Source: Clostridium sp.
GTDB lineage: Bacteria; Bacillota; Clostridia; Clostridiales; Clostridiaceae
NCBI GenBank assembly: GCA_028692255.1
Contig: JAQUXS010000024.1
Coordinates: forward strand, 1 to 35,577
Direction of reading: 5' to 3'
DNA: 35,577 nt
Shown here in pieces: positions 24,490-32,325 of this stretch. The notes beneath the pieces are model-generated. The model made no database searches, was not told where the DNA came from, and saw only the letters and a program-made list of their open reading frames with translations. The stretch's first letter is position 1, and each line of letters starts with the position of its first letter. The position numbers were made by a program, and so were the translations under genes.

Positions 24490-26415
24490 TTGAGGAAAAT
24501 AACTCTAGCAAAAAATGCTGGCTTTTGTTTTGGAGTAAAAAGAGCAGTTGATATGGCAATTGAGACCCAAAAGAAGTATAAAAAAAATGTATATACACTT
24601 GGACCATTAATTCATAATAATGACGAGGTCGAGTTTTTAAGGAAGAAAGGCATAATTGCTATTGATATAAATGATATTGATTCATTAAAGAACGATGATG
24701 CAGTTATTATACGTTCTCATGGAGTTTCTATGGCAATTATAGAACTTTTAAATAAAAAAAATCTTAATATCATTGATGCCACTTGTCCTTTTGTTTCAAA
24801 AATACACCAAAAAGTAAAAAAATATAGCGAAGATGGATATGATATAATAATTATAGGGGACAAAGATCATCCTGAAGTAGTTGGAATAAATGGCTGGTGT
24901 GACAATAAAGCTATAATATCCAAGCATGGTGAAGGTTTAGAAAATATAAGTGAAAAAATTTGTGTTGTTTCGCAGACTACTGAAAAGCAGGAAAATTATG
25001 AAAAAGTACTCAAGGTAATAACAAAAAAAGTGAAAGATCCGGCAGCTTTTAATACTATATGCAATGCAACATATTCAAGGCAGCAAAATGCTATGGAACT
25101 TTCTAAAGAATCAGATGCAGTAGTAGTAATTGGAGGGCATAATAGTTCAAATACCACAAAGCTCTATGAAATATGTAAAACAAATTGTAAAAATACAATA
25201 CATGTGGAAAATTCAGGAGAAATTCCTGAAAAAATATATAAAGATAAAAATAATATAAAAATTGGTGTTACGGCAGGTGCTTCAACACCAGATTGGATTA
25301 TAAAGGAGGCAATAATTAAAATGAGTGAAGAAGAAAATTTAGAGGGCATGAATGACGTTATAAAAATGATGGACGAAAATGATAAAAAAATACGAGTAGG
25401 TGCTCTTGTAAAAGGTGAAATTATACAATTAAATGATAAAGAGGCATTTTTAAATATTGGCTATAAGAATGATGGCTTACTTCCAAAAAGTGAGGTTACC
25501 AATGATCCAAATGCAAAACTTACAGACTTATTTAAACTAGGACAACAAATTGAAGCTAAAATTATTAAATTAAAAAATGAAGATAACTATATTATACTTT
25601 CACAAAGTGAACTTGAAAGAGATCAGGGCTTTAGAGAAATAAAAGAATCTTTTAATGACAAAACAACAATTAAAGTAATGGTTAAGGAAGCTGTAAATGG
25701 CGGACTTGTTTCTGCATATAAAGGAGCAAGGGTATTTATACCTGCTTCTCATATTGAACTTTTCCATGTTGATGATTTAAAACAATATGTTGGAAAAGAA
25801 TTAGAAGTAAACATAATAGAATTTTCTAAAAAGAAATTTACTTTTAGAATAGTTGGTTCAAGAAGAAATATATTAAAAGGTATAAAAGAAAAAGAAGAAG
25901 GCAAAACTTGGGAATCACTTGAAAAAGATCAGATATTAGAAGGTGAAATAAAAAGACTTACTGATTTTGGAGCTTTTGTAGAAGTTGGCGGTGTTGACGG
26001 ACTTTTACATGTATCTGAAATTTCATGGGGAAGAGTAAATAAACCTTCAGATATTCTTAAAATAGGTGATAAAATAAAAGTTTATGTTCTTGACGTTGAT
26101 AAAGAAAACAAAAAACTTTCATTAAGCACAAAAAAACTTGTTGAAGATCCATGGTTAAGAGTTGAAGAAAAATATCCTGTTGGATCTGTAGTACTTGGAA
26201 AGGTAGTACGTTTTTCTAATTTTGGTGCATTTGTTGAACTTGAACCTGGAGTTGATGCTCTAGTTCATATTTCAGAAATAAGCCATAAGAGAATTGAAAA
26301 ACCTTCAGATGTTCTTAAAATAGGCGAAGAAATTAAAGCTAAGATACTTGATGTAAGTAGTGAGAATAAGAAAATTGGTCTTAGCATAAAAGAAGTTGAA
26401 GATTCAGTTGATTAA
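24490..26415 (+). CDS. ispH: Bifunctional IspH (HMBPP reductase) - ribosomal protein S1 fusion
   Basis: 641 residues from a TTG at 24490 after GAGGTGAT. Residues 1-280 are IspH, the last enzyme of the MEP isoprenoid pathway, with three [4Fe-4S] cysteines at 13 (FCFGV), 99 (DATCPF) and 191 (TICNATYSRQ). Residues about 300-637 contain four S1 RNA-binding repeats; the last two, with FGAFVEV...GLLHVSEISW and FGAFVELEPGVDALVHISEI, are the most canonical. The linker is short and acidic (SEEENLEGMNDVIKMMDEND). The S1 half may tether the protein to mRNA or ribosomes. Fusions of this kind are known in clostridia and are annotated as bifunctional. It follows cmk and ends in a strong terminator. Confidence 0.95.
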   Translation: MRKITLAKNAGFCFGVKRAVDMAIETQKKYKKNVYTLGPLIHNNDEVEFLRKKGIIAIDINDIDSLKNDDAVIIRSHGVSMAIIELLNKKNLNIIDATCPFVSKIHQKVKKYSEDGYDIIIIGDKDHPEVVGINGWCDNKAIISKHGEGLENISEKICVVSQTTEKQENYEKVLKVITKKVKDPAAFNTICNATYSRQQNAMELSKESDAVVVIGGHNSSNTTKLYEICKTNCKNTIHVENSGEIPEKIYKDKNNIKIGVTAGASTPDWIIKEAIIKMSEEENLEGMNDVIKMMDENDKKIRVGALVKGEIIQLNDKEAFLNIGYKNDGLLPKSEVTNDPNAKLTDLFKLGQQIEAKIIKLKNEDNYIILSQSELERDQGFREIKESFNDKTTIKVMVKEAVNGGLVSAYKGARVFIPASHIELFHVDDLKQYVGKELEVNIIEFSKKKFTFRIVGSRRNILKGIKEKEEGKTWESLEKDQILEGEIKRLTDFGAFVEVGGVDGLLHVSEISWGRVNKPSDILKIGDKIKVYVLDVDKENKKLSLSTKKLVEDPWLRVEEKYPVGSVVLGKVVRFSNFGAFVELEPGVDALVHISEISHKRIEKPSDVLKIGEEIKAKILDVSSENKKIGLSIKEVEDSVD

Positions 26416-26460
26416 AAAATCGGTTGCGGTACTAGAAAAGTGCCACAACCAATTTTTTTA
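26414..26460 (+). terminator. Intrinsic terminator after ispH-S1
   Basis: GGTTGCGGTACT pairs with AGTGCCACAACC (small mismatches, AGAAA loop), flanked by A-run and T-run, ending in ATTTTTTTA. Confidence 0.85.
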
Positions 26461-26570
26461 TGTTTCTGTTTTATTAATTGGATAAAAAATCCAATAAAGT
26501 ATATACAAATATATTTATATGTGGCATAATGATTATAATTAAAATTGAAATCAATTATTAGAGGTTAAAT

Positions 26571-27452
26571 ATGTATTCTTGTGAAAATTTAGATGATCGG
26601 AATGTTAAAGACTTTAAAATATTAAATTCCAATAGAAAATATTTTAACAGCTTAAACAAGGATTTTTTTAATTCATACAAAAGCTTAAATTTTATTCAAA
26701 AGTATTTTGAAAGAAAAAGAGTAAAATTATTAAATGTAGGGGAAAATTATTGTGGATATCTTTGGGTTAGTAACAATTCAAAAAAATTTTACAATATAGA
26801 ATCTATGAGTATAAGTTCCATAGTTAATGACAAAAAATTTTTTAGATGTCTTTTAAATTCAATTACGAAAAAAGGGTCTTTCTTATATAAATGTGAAAGA
26901 AACGCCTTTAATTATCAATTACTTGAACATCTTGGCTTTTATAAAACATTTGGTACTCTTCAAATGTATAAAAACTTAAATGAAATTTTCAATATTACCT
27001 TTAAAGATGGCCTTTCAGTAGATGAATTTATAGAAAATAAAGATGAAAAAAAAAGATGCAAAATTCAAAACGATATATTTAAAAAAGAAGATAGAATTCC
27101 TCTTTCTGTTCAGGATATATACTTTGACGAGTCTCAAGATTATTATTTAAATAAAGGATGTTTTTTTTTGAATTTTTACGGTATAACTATAGGATATGGG
27201 CAAATAATATTAAATGACAATATCCCTACTATTGTAAACTTTGGTGTGATAAGTGAATATAGAGGAAGAGGATATGGAAAAATATTTATATTGTTCTTAC
27301 TAAATGTTGCATTTAAAAAGGGATACGAAAAGATATTATTAAAAGTTGACTCAAATAATGTAAAGGCACTTAACCTTTATAGTTCAGTTGGTTTTAAGGT
27401 CCATAAAGAGGTATTTACATTGCAGCTGAATTATAACTATATGGATTATTAA
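26571..27452 (+). CDS. GNAT family N-acetyltransferase
   Basis: 293 residues. The C-terminal GNAT domain (about 215-290) shows the acetyl-CoA-binding loop VISEYRGRGYGKIF and the closing VDSNNVKALNLYSSVGFKVH. The N-terminal 200 residues look like a second, degenerate acetyltransferase-type domain (HLGFYKTFGTLQMYKNL), giving a tandem layout seen in several clostridial proteins. The substrate is unknown. Start: ATG at 26571 with AGAGG upstream. It stands alone between the ispH terminator and the M-box riboswitch. Confidence 0.82.
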   Translation: MYSCENLDDRNVKDFKILNSNRKYFNSLNKDFFNSYKSLNFIQKYFERKRVKLLNVGENYCGYLWVSNNSKKFYNIESMSISSIVNDKKFFRCLLNSITKKGSFLYKCERNAFNYQLLEHLGFYKTFGTLQMYKNLNEIFNITFKDGLSVDEFIENKDEKKRCKIQNDIFKKEDRIPLSVQDIYFDESQDYYLNKGCFFLNFYGITIGYGQIILNDNIPTIVNFGVISEYRGRGYGKIFILFLLNVAFKKGYEKILLKVDSNNVKALNLYSSVGFKVHKEVFTLQLNYNYMDY

Positions 27453-27548
27453 AACGAATATATTTACAGCATATACTTTAAAGAGTAACATAAATGTTGT
27501 TGCATTTTTACAATTTTATAATATAGATTTAACTTTACCGTGATTGAT

Positions 27549-27758
27549 TATCTTGTTAGGTGAGGTTATTGTATAGATATACGCTACTGCCCAGAAACAT
27601 CCAGAGATGCCAATGGGTCAGCAGATATGGCCGAATTAAGGCGCTATCTAACGTAGCTGGTTTTTCCAAAGCTGTACAATGCTAAAACTAAACGAGTGAA
27701 GATATTTTTAAATTTGAAATAAAAAGATCTTTTCATTTGTTTATGAAAAGGTCTTTTT
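27549..27758 (+). promoter_or_regulatory. M-box (ykoK-type) Mg2+ riboswitch with terminator
   Basis: The aptamer runs from TATCTT (27549-27554) to AAGATA (27699-27704), which pair as the closing helix P1. Recognisable M-box blocks are GTTAGGTGAGG, CTGCCCAGAAA, GCCAATGGGTCAGCAG and GTAGCTGG. An intrinsic terminator follows (27721-27758: AAAAAGATCTTTTCAT with ATGAAAAGGTCTTTTT). The 3' strand of P1 (AAGAT) can alternatively pair with ATCTT in the terminator as an antiterminator. High Mg2+ should therefore stop transcription before the transporter gene. A TATAAT at 27517-27522 is a possible -10 box. The family assignment rests on the conserved core; no computed alignment was possible. Confidence 0.9.
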
Positions 27759-27782
27759 ATACTTTGTCTAGAGGTGATGTCT

Positions 27783-29018
27783 ATGAAAAAATTCAAAAAT
27801 AAAATTATATTTATACTAGGAATAGTAGGGCCTGGTCTAATTACAGTAAATGCTGGTAATGATGCTGGTGGAATAGCAACATATTCTACAGTTGGAGCAT
27901 CTTATGGGTTTAGCATGCTTTGGGGAATTATAGTTATAACCTTCAGCCTTGCTGTAGTACAAGAAATGAATGCACGTATGGCTGTTGTAACAGGAAAAGG
28001 TCTTTCTGACTTGATAAGGGAACAATTTGGAGTTAGATTAGCACTTTTCGCTATGCTAGTATTATTTATAGCTAATTTTGGAGTATGTATTGGTGACTTT
28101 GCAGGAGTTGCCGCCAGCCTACAATTATTTGGAATAAGTAAATATATATCTGTACCTCTAATAGCAATTTTTGTGTGGTACCTTGTGGTAAAAGGATCCT
28201 ATTCTAAAACTGAAAAAATATTTTTAGCTTTTACACTTGTATTCTTTTCTTATATAATAACGTGTTTTTCAATTAAGCCTAATTGGGGGGCAGTTTTTAA
28301 AAGTACTTTCACGCCTACGCTTAAAACAAATAAGGATTTTATAATAACATTTGTAGGTATGATAGGAACAACAATTACTCCATATATGCAGTTCTATCTT
28401 CAATCTTCAATTGTTGATAAAGGACTTAGCATTAAGGATTACAAATACGAAAAATTAGATGTTTATTTAGGTGCAATTTGGGGAGATTTAGTTTCATTTT
28501 TTATAATTGTGTGTACTGCTTGTACATTATATAAAACTGGAATTACCATTACAAGTGCAGATCAAGCAGCTTTAGCATTAAAACCTCTTGTAGGAAACTA
28601 TGCAACAATACTTTTTGGAATTGGACTTTTTGGTGCTTCCATGCTGGCCGTTGCAGTAATACCAATTTCAACAACATCAGCTATATGTGAATCTTTTGGA
28701 TTTGAAAGAGGACTTAACAATGATCTTAAAGATGCACCTATATTTTACGGAATATTTACATTTATGATTGTATTAAGTGCATTATTAGTACTCATACCAG
28801 GACTTTCTCTTGTGCAAATAATGCTTGTAACTCAAGTCATTGCAGGAGTACTTAGTCCAATAATACTTATATTTATGGTAAAACTAATAAATAATAAAAA
28901 TATTATGGGTAAATATATAAATAATAAAGCCCAAAATATAGTAATATATGTAACAGTAATTTTTATAATTATTCTTTCAATAATACTTTTTATAAACCAA
29001 ATAGCAAGTTTAGTATAG
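27783..29018 (+). CDS. NRAMP-related Mg2+ transporter
   Basis: 411 residues from the ATG at 27783, six bases after GAGGTG; in-frame GTG and ATG at 27774/27777 lie in or against that site. About eleven membrane helices with the NRAMP fold. The canonical Mn/Fe motifs are changed: helix 1 has NAGND (23-27) in place of DPGN, and helix 6 has TPYMQFYLQSS in place of the MPHNLYLHSS type, so the metal-coordinating Met is a Thr. Those changes, with an M-box riboswitch directly upstream, match the NRAMP-related magnesium transporter clade described in Clostridium and Eggerthella. It should import Mg2+ when the cell is short of it. It ends in a bidirectional terminator. Confidence 0.88.
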   Translation: MKKFKNKIIFILGIVGPGLITVNAGNDAGGIATYSTVGASYGFSMLWGIIVITFSLAVVQEMNARMAVVTGKGLSDLIREQFGVRLALFAMLVLFIANFGVCIGDFAGVAASLQLFGISKYISVPLIAIFVWYLVVKGSYSKTEKIFLAFTLVFFSYIITCFSIKPNWGAVFKSTFTPTLKTNKDFIITFVGMIGTTITPYMQFYLQSSIVDKGLSIKDYKYEKLDVYLGAIWGDLVSFFIIVCTACTLYKTGITITSADQAALALKPLVGNYATILFGIGLFGASMLAVAVIPISTTSAICESFGFERGLNNDLKDAPIFYGIFTFMIVLSALLVLIPGLSLVQIMLVTQVIAGVLSPIILIFMVKLINNKNIMGKYINNKAQNIVIYVTVIFIIILSIILFINQIASLV

Positions 29019-29046
29019 TAATAAAGCGGCATATGCCGCTTTATTA
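29019..29046. terminator. Bidirectional terminator (28-base perfect palindrome)
   Basis: TAATAAAGCGGCAT and its exact complement ATGCCGCTTTATTA meet at 29032/29033. A and T runs flank the GC core on both sides, so it can end the transporter transcript and the convergent 49-residue ORF, whose stop codon lies inside it. Confidence 0.85.
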
Positions 29047-29193
29047 TTTGTTTATCAGTGTATCTTCTATTGGTACGTAAGACGCAGGTATATTGGCAAT
29101 AGCATAATAGGTAGTTCTAGTAAAATACCCACTATCTGCAATTATATTTGATCTAAATGTTCCATCATTATCTTTAAGCTTTGCATCATACAT
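29044..29193 (-). CDS. 49-residue small protein, unknown
   Basis: ATG at 29193 with a perfect GGAGGTG site seven bases upstream (29201-29207); the stop codon overlaps a bidirectional terminator. The product begins MYDAKLKDNDGTFRSNIIAD and continues SGYFTRTTYYAIANIPASYV, ending PIEDTLINK. It is soluble, tyrosine-rich, and has no signal peptide, cysteine or membrane helix. I do not recognise it. Its 5' region on the minus strand runs through the three-helix element at 29309-29388. Good initiation and termination signals support expression, but no homology evidence is available here. Confidence 0.6.
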   Translation of the reverse strand: MYDAKLKDNDGTFRSNIIADSGYFTRTTYYAIANIPASYVPIEDTLINK

Positions 29194-29308
29194 GCTATAA
29201 CACCTCCTTTTTTATACCTCTATTATTAGCAATTTCTCACAATAAAATTCTTAAATTAAAAATTAGTTTACATTTTGAGTGAATAATTTTTTTATTTTTA
29301 TATACAGG

Positions 29309-29388
29309 CTATTTTCAATGTAAGAATAAATAATTCTTACTAACACAGATATTAGATTTTTAATTAATCTAAGTGGTATTGAAAATAG
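29309..29388. other. Compact three-helix inverted-repeat element (possible structured RNA)
   Basis: An 11-bp perfect closing helix (CTATTTTCAAT 29309-29319 with ATTGAAAATAG 29378-29388) encloses two perfect hairpins: GTAAGAAT/ATTCTTAC (29320-29340, 5-base loop) and TTAGATT/AATCTAA (29352-29372, 7-base loop). Joining segments are 0, 11 and 5 bases. This is the layout of a three-way junction. The same pattern folds on either strand. It fits no riboswitch family I know; it could be a small RNA, a leader of the minus-strand 49-residue ORF, or a small non-autonomous mobile element with terminal repeats. Confidence 0.45.
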
Positions 29389-29393
29389 TAATT

Positions 29394-29432
29394 AAATTAA
29401 AGTTGGATACTCTATATGTTCAACTTTAATTT
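29394..29432. terminator. Hairpin, possible terminator
   Basis: AAATTAAAGTTG (29394-29405) pairs perfectly with CAACTTTAATTT (29421-29432), 15-base loop. It lies five bases after the three-helix element. Its T-run is weak on both strands, so termination is uncertain. Confidence 0.45.
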
Positions 29433-29452
29433 GTGACTAATTTATTAATAAT

Positions 29453-29481
29453 TTGAAAATATTTTCTTTTTATGTTAATAT
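29453..29481 (+). promoter_or_regulatory. Candidate promoter upstream of the GH30 xylanase
   Basis: TTGAAA (29453-29458), 17-base spacer, TAATAT (29476-29481) with an upstream TG (TGTTAATAT). The transcript would have a leader of about 290 bases that includes the GH43 remnant. Sequence inference only. Confidence 0.3.
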
Positions 29482-29615
29482 ATAGCTGTAACATAAATCA
29501 AATTAAAAAGTTGCAAACACAACAAAAGAAAGTATTGGACTGTTAACAGTGGATAGTTCCTTTGGATCATGAATAGATTCTCGAGAAAAGCCTATTATTA
29601 GCAATATATCTGTAG

Positions 29616-29741
29616 TTAACTGAGTTGTATGTTTTTCATCCAGCAGTATTGGCAGATGATGATGGGACAAGCTATTTGCATTTCGGCAAAAGTGGTACTA
29701 AAAACCTATTTAATATTGACTGTTTACAATTTAATTCTTAA
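29616..29741 (+). pseudogene. Remnant of a GH43-family glycosidase
   Basis: A 41-codon open stretch reads LTELYVFHPAVLADDDGTSY then LHFGKSGTKNLFNIDC. This closely resembles the catalytic-general region of GH43 arabinofuranosidases/xylosidases, usually (I/F)DP(A/S)VFxDDDGTxYLxxG. The usual Asp of DP is His here. No start codon or ribosome binding site precedes it, in-frame stops lie upstream, and the frame ends at 29741. It is best read as what is left of a deleted arabinoxylan-degrading gene that once stood next to the GH30 xylanase. The identification is by motif memory, without alignment. Confidence 0.6.
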
Positions 29742-29777
29742 GTTAAAGTATTAATTAAATATAGGGAGGATATTAAA

Positions 29778-31031
29778 ATGAATATTAAAGTTAAAAAAGT
29801 ATTATTAGTTATGCTTATATTTCTTATAGTATGTTTACCATTTTGGGGAGTTCCTATAGCAAGTAATGCAGTATCATCAAGTAATGCTACAATAAACTTA
29901 TATTCTAAAAAGCAGCTCATTAGAGGATTTGGGGCAGCTAGTGCATGGTGTGGAGTTCTTAGTGATTCTTATATGAATATGTTATACAACAATGTTGGAC
30001 TTAGCATTTTAAGAGTACGTATTGCTCCAAATGAAGGCTGGAATAAAGGTAACTATAATGCATGGTCAGATGAACTTTCTAATGCAAAAAAGGCAGTTGC
30101 AAGGGGAGCTATTGTTTTTGCTACTCCATGGACACCACCAGCTTCAATGAAGACTAATAACTCAACTGTAGGAGGTTCACTAAAGACCTCTTCTTATGCT
30201 AATTATGCAGCTTATTTAAAAAGTTTTACAAAATATTTTTCAAATAATGGAGTAAATCTATATGCAATTTCACTTCAAAACGAACCAGATTGGGATCCTA
30301 ATTATGAAGGATGCGCTTGGACAGGAGAGCAATTTCGTGACTTTTTAAAATATAACGGATCTACAATTGCTGGTACTACTAAAATAATTATGCCAGAATC
30401 TTTAAACTTTAATCCTGCTATGTCAGATCCAACTCTTAATGATCCAACTGCCGCTTCTTATGTATCAATTGTAGGAGGACATTTATATGGAGCTACTATT
30501 AAGGATTATCCTTTGGCACGCAGCAAAGGAAAAGAATTATGGATGACAGAGCATTTACTAAATGATCAAAGTATAAGTGGATGCATTACTACTGCTAAAG
30601 AGATTAATGATTGTATGACAATTGGAAATATGAATGCCTATGTATGGTGGTGGATGATTAGTGATGATTGTGGCTTCTACAATAAAGCTGGTGTTATTCA
30701 AAAACGACCATATGTACTTGGACAATTCTCTAAATTTGTTCGCCCTGGATATTATAGGGTAGATGCTGCAAATAATCCACAATCAAACATTTATATGTCG
30801 GCATATACAGGAAATAATAAAGTAGTTATTATTGCAATAAATCAAGGATCATATTCAGTAAAACAAAATTTCAATATACAAAATGGTAATGTTTCTAGTG
30901 TATCATCCTGGAGTACTTCATCCACATTAAACATGGCTAAGTCAGCTTCTGATATAAGTGTATATAACGGAAACTTTACAGCATCGCTTCCAGCACAAAG
31001 TGTAACTACATTTGTGGGAAATCTAAGATAA
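29778..31031 (+). CDS. Secreted GH30 (subfamily 8-like) xylanase
   Basis: 417 residues. A signal peptide (KVKKVLLVMLIFLIVCLPFWG, cleaved near residue 30) directs secretion. The GH30 barrel starts at RGFGAASAWCG and holds the acid/base Glu 169 (SLQNEPDW) and nucleophile Glu 258 (LWMTEHL). A beta-sandwich side domain follows from FVRPGYYRVDA. Canonical glucuronoxylanases of subfamily 8 have an Arg-rich IRRxYG loop after AYVWW that grips the glucuronate branch; here that loop reads WWWMISDDCGF (290-300). The enzyme may thus not depend on glucuronate. Its job is endo-cleavage of plant xylan outside the cell. Start: ATG at 29778 after GGGAGG. A GH43 relic lies just upstream. Confidence 0.9.
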   Translation: MNIKVKKVLLVMLIFLIVCLPFWGVPIASNAVSSSNATINLYSKKQLIRGFGAASAWCGVLSDSYMNMLYNNVGLSILRVRIAPNEGWNKGNYNAWSDELSNAKKAVARGAIVFATPWTPPASMKTNNSTVGGSLKTSSYANYAAYLKSFTKYFSNNGVNLYAISLQNEPDWDPNYEGCAWTGEQFRDFLKYNGSTIAGTTKIIMPESLNFNPAMSDPTLNDPTAASYVSIVGGHLYGATIKDYPLARSKGKELWMTEHLLNDQSISGCITTAKEINDCMTIGNMNAYVWWWMISDDCGFYNKAGVIQKRPYVLGQFSKFVRPGYYRVDAANNPQSNIYMSAYTGNNKVVIIAINQGSYSVKQNFNIQNGNVSSVSSWSTSSTLNMAKSASDISVYNGNFTASLPAQSVTTFVGNLR

Positions 31032-31061
31032 TAATACATCCTTAAAGTAAAAAAATTTAGA

Positions 31062-31076
31062 AATTTGTTGAAAATT
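31062..31076 (+). promoter_or_regulatory. CodY-like box upstream of the branched-chain aminotransferase
   Basis: AATTTGTTGAAAATT matches 13 of 15 positions of the CodY consensus AATTTTCWGAAAATT. It lies about 40 bases upstream of the -10 box at 31121-31126. CodY represses branched-chain amino acid genes in Firmicutes when isoleucine, leucine and valine are plentiful, so the context fits. AT-rich sequence raises the chance of false matches. Confidence 0.45.
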
Positions 31077-31081
31077 TTAAT

Positions 31082-31128
31082 AAATTATAACATTATTAGC
31101 CATTTGTTAGTTAAATGTGTTATAATTT
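31082..31128 (+). promoter_or_regulatory. Extended -10 promoter inside an inverted repeat
   Basis: TGTTATAAT (31118-31126) is an extended -10 box with perfect TATAAT. It forms one arm of a perfect 11-base inverted repeat, AAATTATAACA (31082-31092) and TGTTATAATTT (31118-31128), 25 bases apart. No good -35 box is visible. Confidence 0.5.
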
Positions 31129-31174
31129 TAAATAAATTAATAATAATATGATATAGGAAAGGATGTATATAATA

Positions 31175-32200
31175 ATGGAAAAGAAAAATATAGATTGGGC
31201 TAATCTTGGGTTTGATTACGTTAAGACAGACAAAAGATTTATTTCTAATTATAAGGATGGTAAATGGGAAGAGGGAGCATTAGCTTCAGATGAAAATGTT
31301 GTAATTAGTGAATGTGCAGGTGTACTGCAATATTCTCAATCATGCTTTGAAGGTATGAAGGCTTATACAACTGAGGATGGACATATTGTTACATTCCGTC
31401 CTGATTTAAATGGAGAACGTATGGAAAATTCATGTAGAAGGTTAGAAATGCCAGTTTTTCCTAAAGAAAAATTTGTAGATGCTATTGTAAAGACTATAGA
31501 GGCAAATACAGAATGGGTACCTCCATATGGAAGTGGTGCTACTCTTTACATTCGTCCTTATATGTTTGCAACAGGACCAGTTATTGGTGTTAAACCAGCA
31601 GATGAATATCAATTTAGAGTATTTGCAACACCAGTTGGACCATATTTTAAAGGAGGAGTTAAACCTTTGACTATATGTGTTAGTGACTTTGATCGTGCTG
31701 CATCAAATGGTACTGGTCATATTAAAGCCGGACTTAACTATGCTATGAGTCTTCATGCAATTGTTAGCGCACATGCAGCTGGATTTGATGAAAATATGTA
31801 TTTAGATTCTGCTACTAGAACAAAAGTTGAGGAAACTGGGGGAGCTAACTTTATATTTGTAACAAAAGACAATAAGGTAGTTACACCAAAGTCAAATACT
31901 ATTCTTCCTTCAATTACACGTCGTTCTTTAATGGCAGTTGCAAAGGACTATCTTGGACTAGAAGTAGAAGAAAGAGTTGTTGAGTTTGATGAAGTAAAAG
32001 ACTTTGCAGAATGTGGACTTTGTGGAACAGCAGCTGTTATATCTCCAGTAGGTAAAGTTGTAGATCATGGAAAAGAAATTTGTTTCCCAAGTGGAATGAC
32101 AGATATGGGTCCTATTACTAAAAAGTTACTTGATACTTTAACAGGTATACAAATGGGACGTATTGAAGCACCTAAAGGCTGGTTAAAGGTAATTAAGTAA
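31175..32200 (+). CDS. ilvE: Branched-chain amino acid aminotransferase
   Basis: 341 residues from the ATG at 31175, 12 bases after AAAGGA; the ATG at 31163 abuts that site. It is a fold-type IV PLP enzyme of the longer BCAT form. The PLP-binding lysine is Lys 184 in GHIKAGLNYAMS. FEGMKAYTTEDG, TLYIRPYMFATGP, the substrate-pocket EETGGANFIFV, and CGTAAVISPVG are family hallmarks. It makes leucine, isoleucine and valine from their 2-oxo acids with glutamate. Single-gene unit; a CodY-like box and an extended -10 promoter lie upstream. Confidence 0.94.
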   Translation: MEKKNIDWANLGFDYVKTDKRFISNYKDGKWEEGALASDENVVISECAGVLQYSQSCFEGMKAYTTEDGHIVTFRPDLNGERMENSCRRLEMPVFPKEKFVDAIVKTIEANTEWVPPYGSGATLYIRPYMFATGPVIGVKPADEYQFRVFATPVGPYFKGGVKPLTICVSDFDRAASNGTGHIKAGLNYAMSLHAIVSAHAAGFDENMYLDSATRTKVEETGGANFIFVTKDNKVVTPKSNTILPSITRRSLMAVAKDYLGLEVEERVVEFDEVKDFAECGLCGTAAVISPVGKVVDHGKEICFPSGMTDMGPITKKLLDTLTGIQMGRIEAPKGWLKVIK

Positions 32201-32290
32201 TAAATTATATTAAAATTAGAATTGTAGTTAGTTGACTTTCTATAATATGTCGATTACAATTTATATAATTAATATGTGCATAATTAAGAT

Positions 32291-32319
32291 TTGCGGTATT
32301 ACGCATTTCGGAGTATAAG
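32291..32319 (+). promoter_or_regulatory. Promoter of the tyrS T-box transcript
   Basis: TTGCGG (32291-32296), 17-base spacer, TATAAG (32314-32319). A start near 32326 agrees with the beginning of T-box stem I. Confidence 0.5.
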
Positions 32320-32325
32320 AAATAA

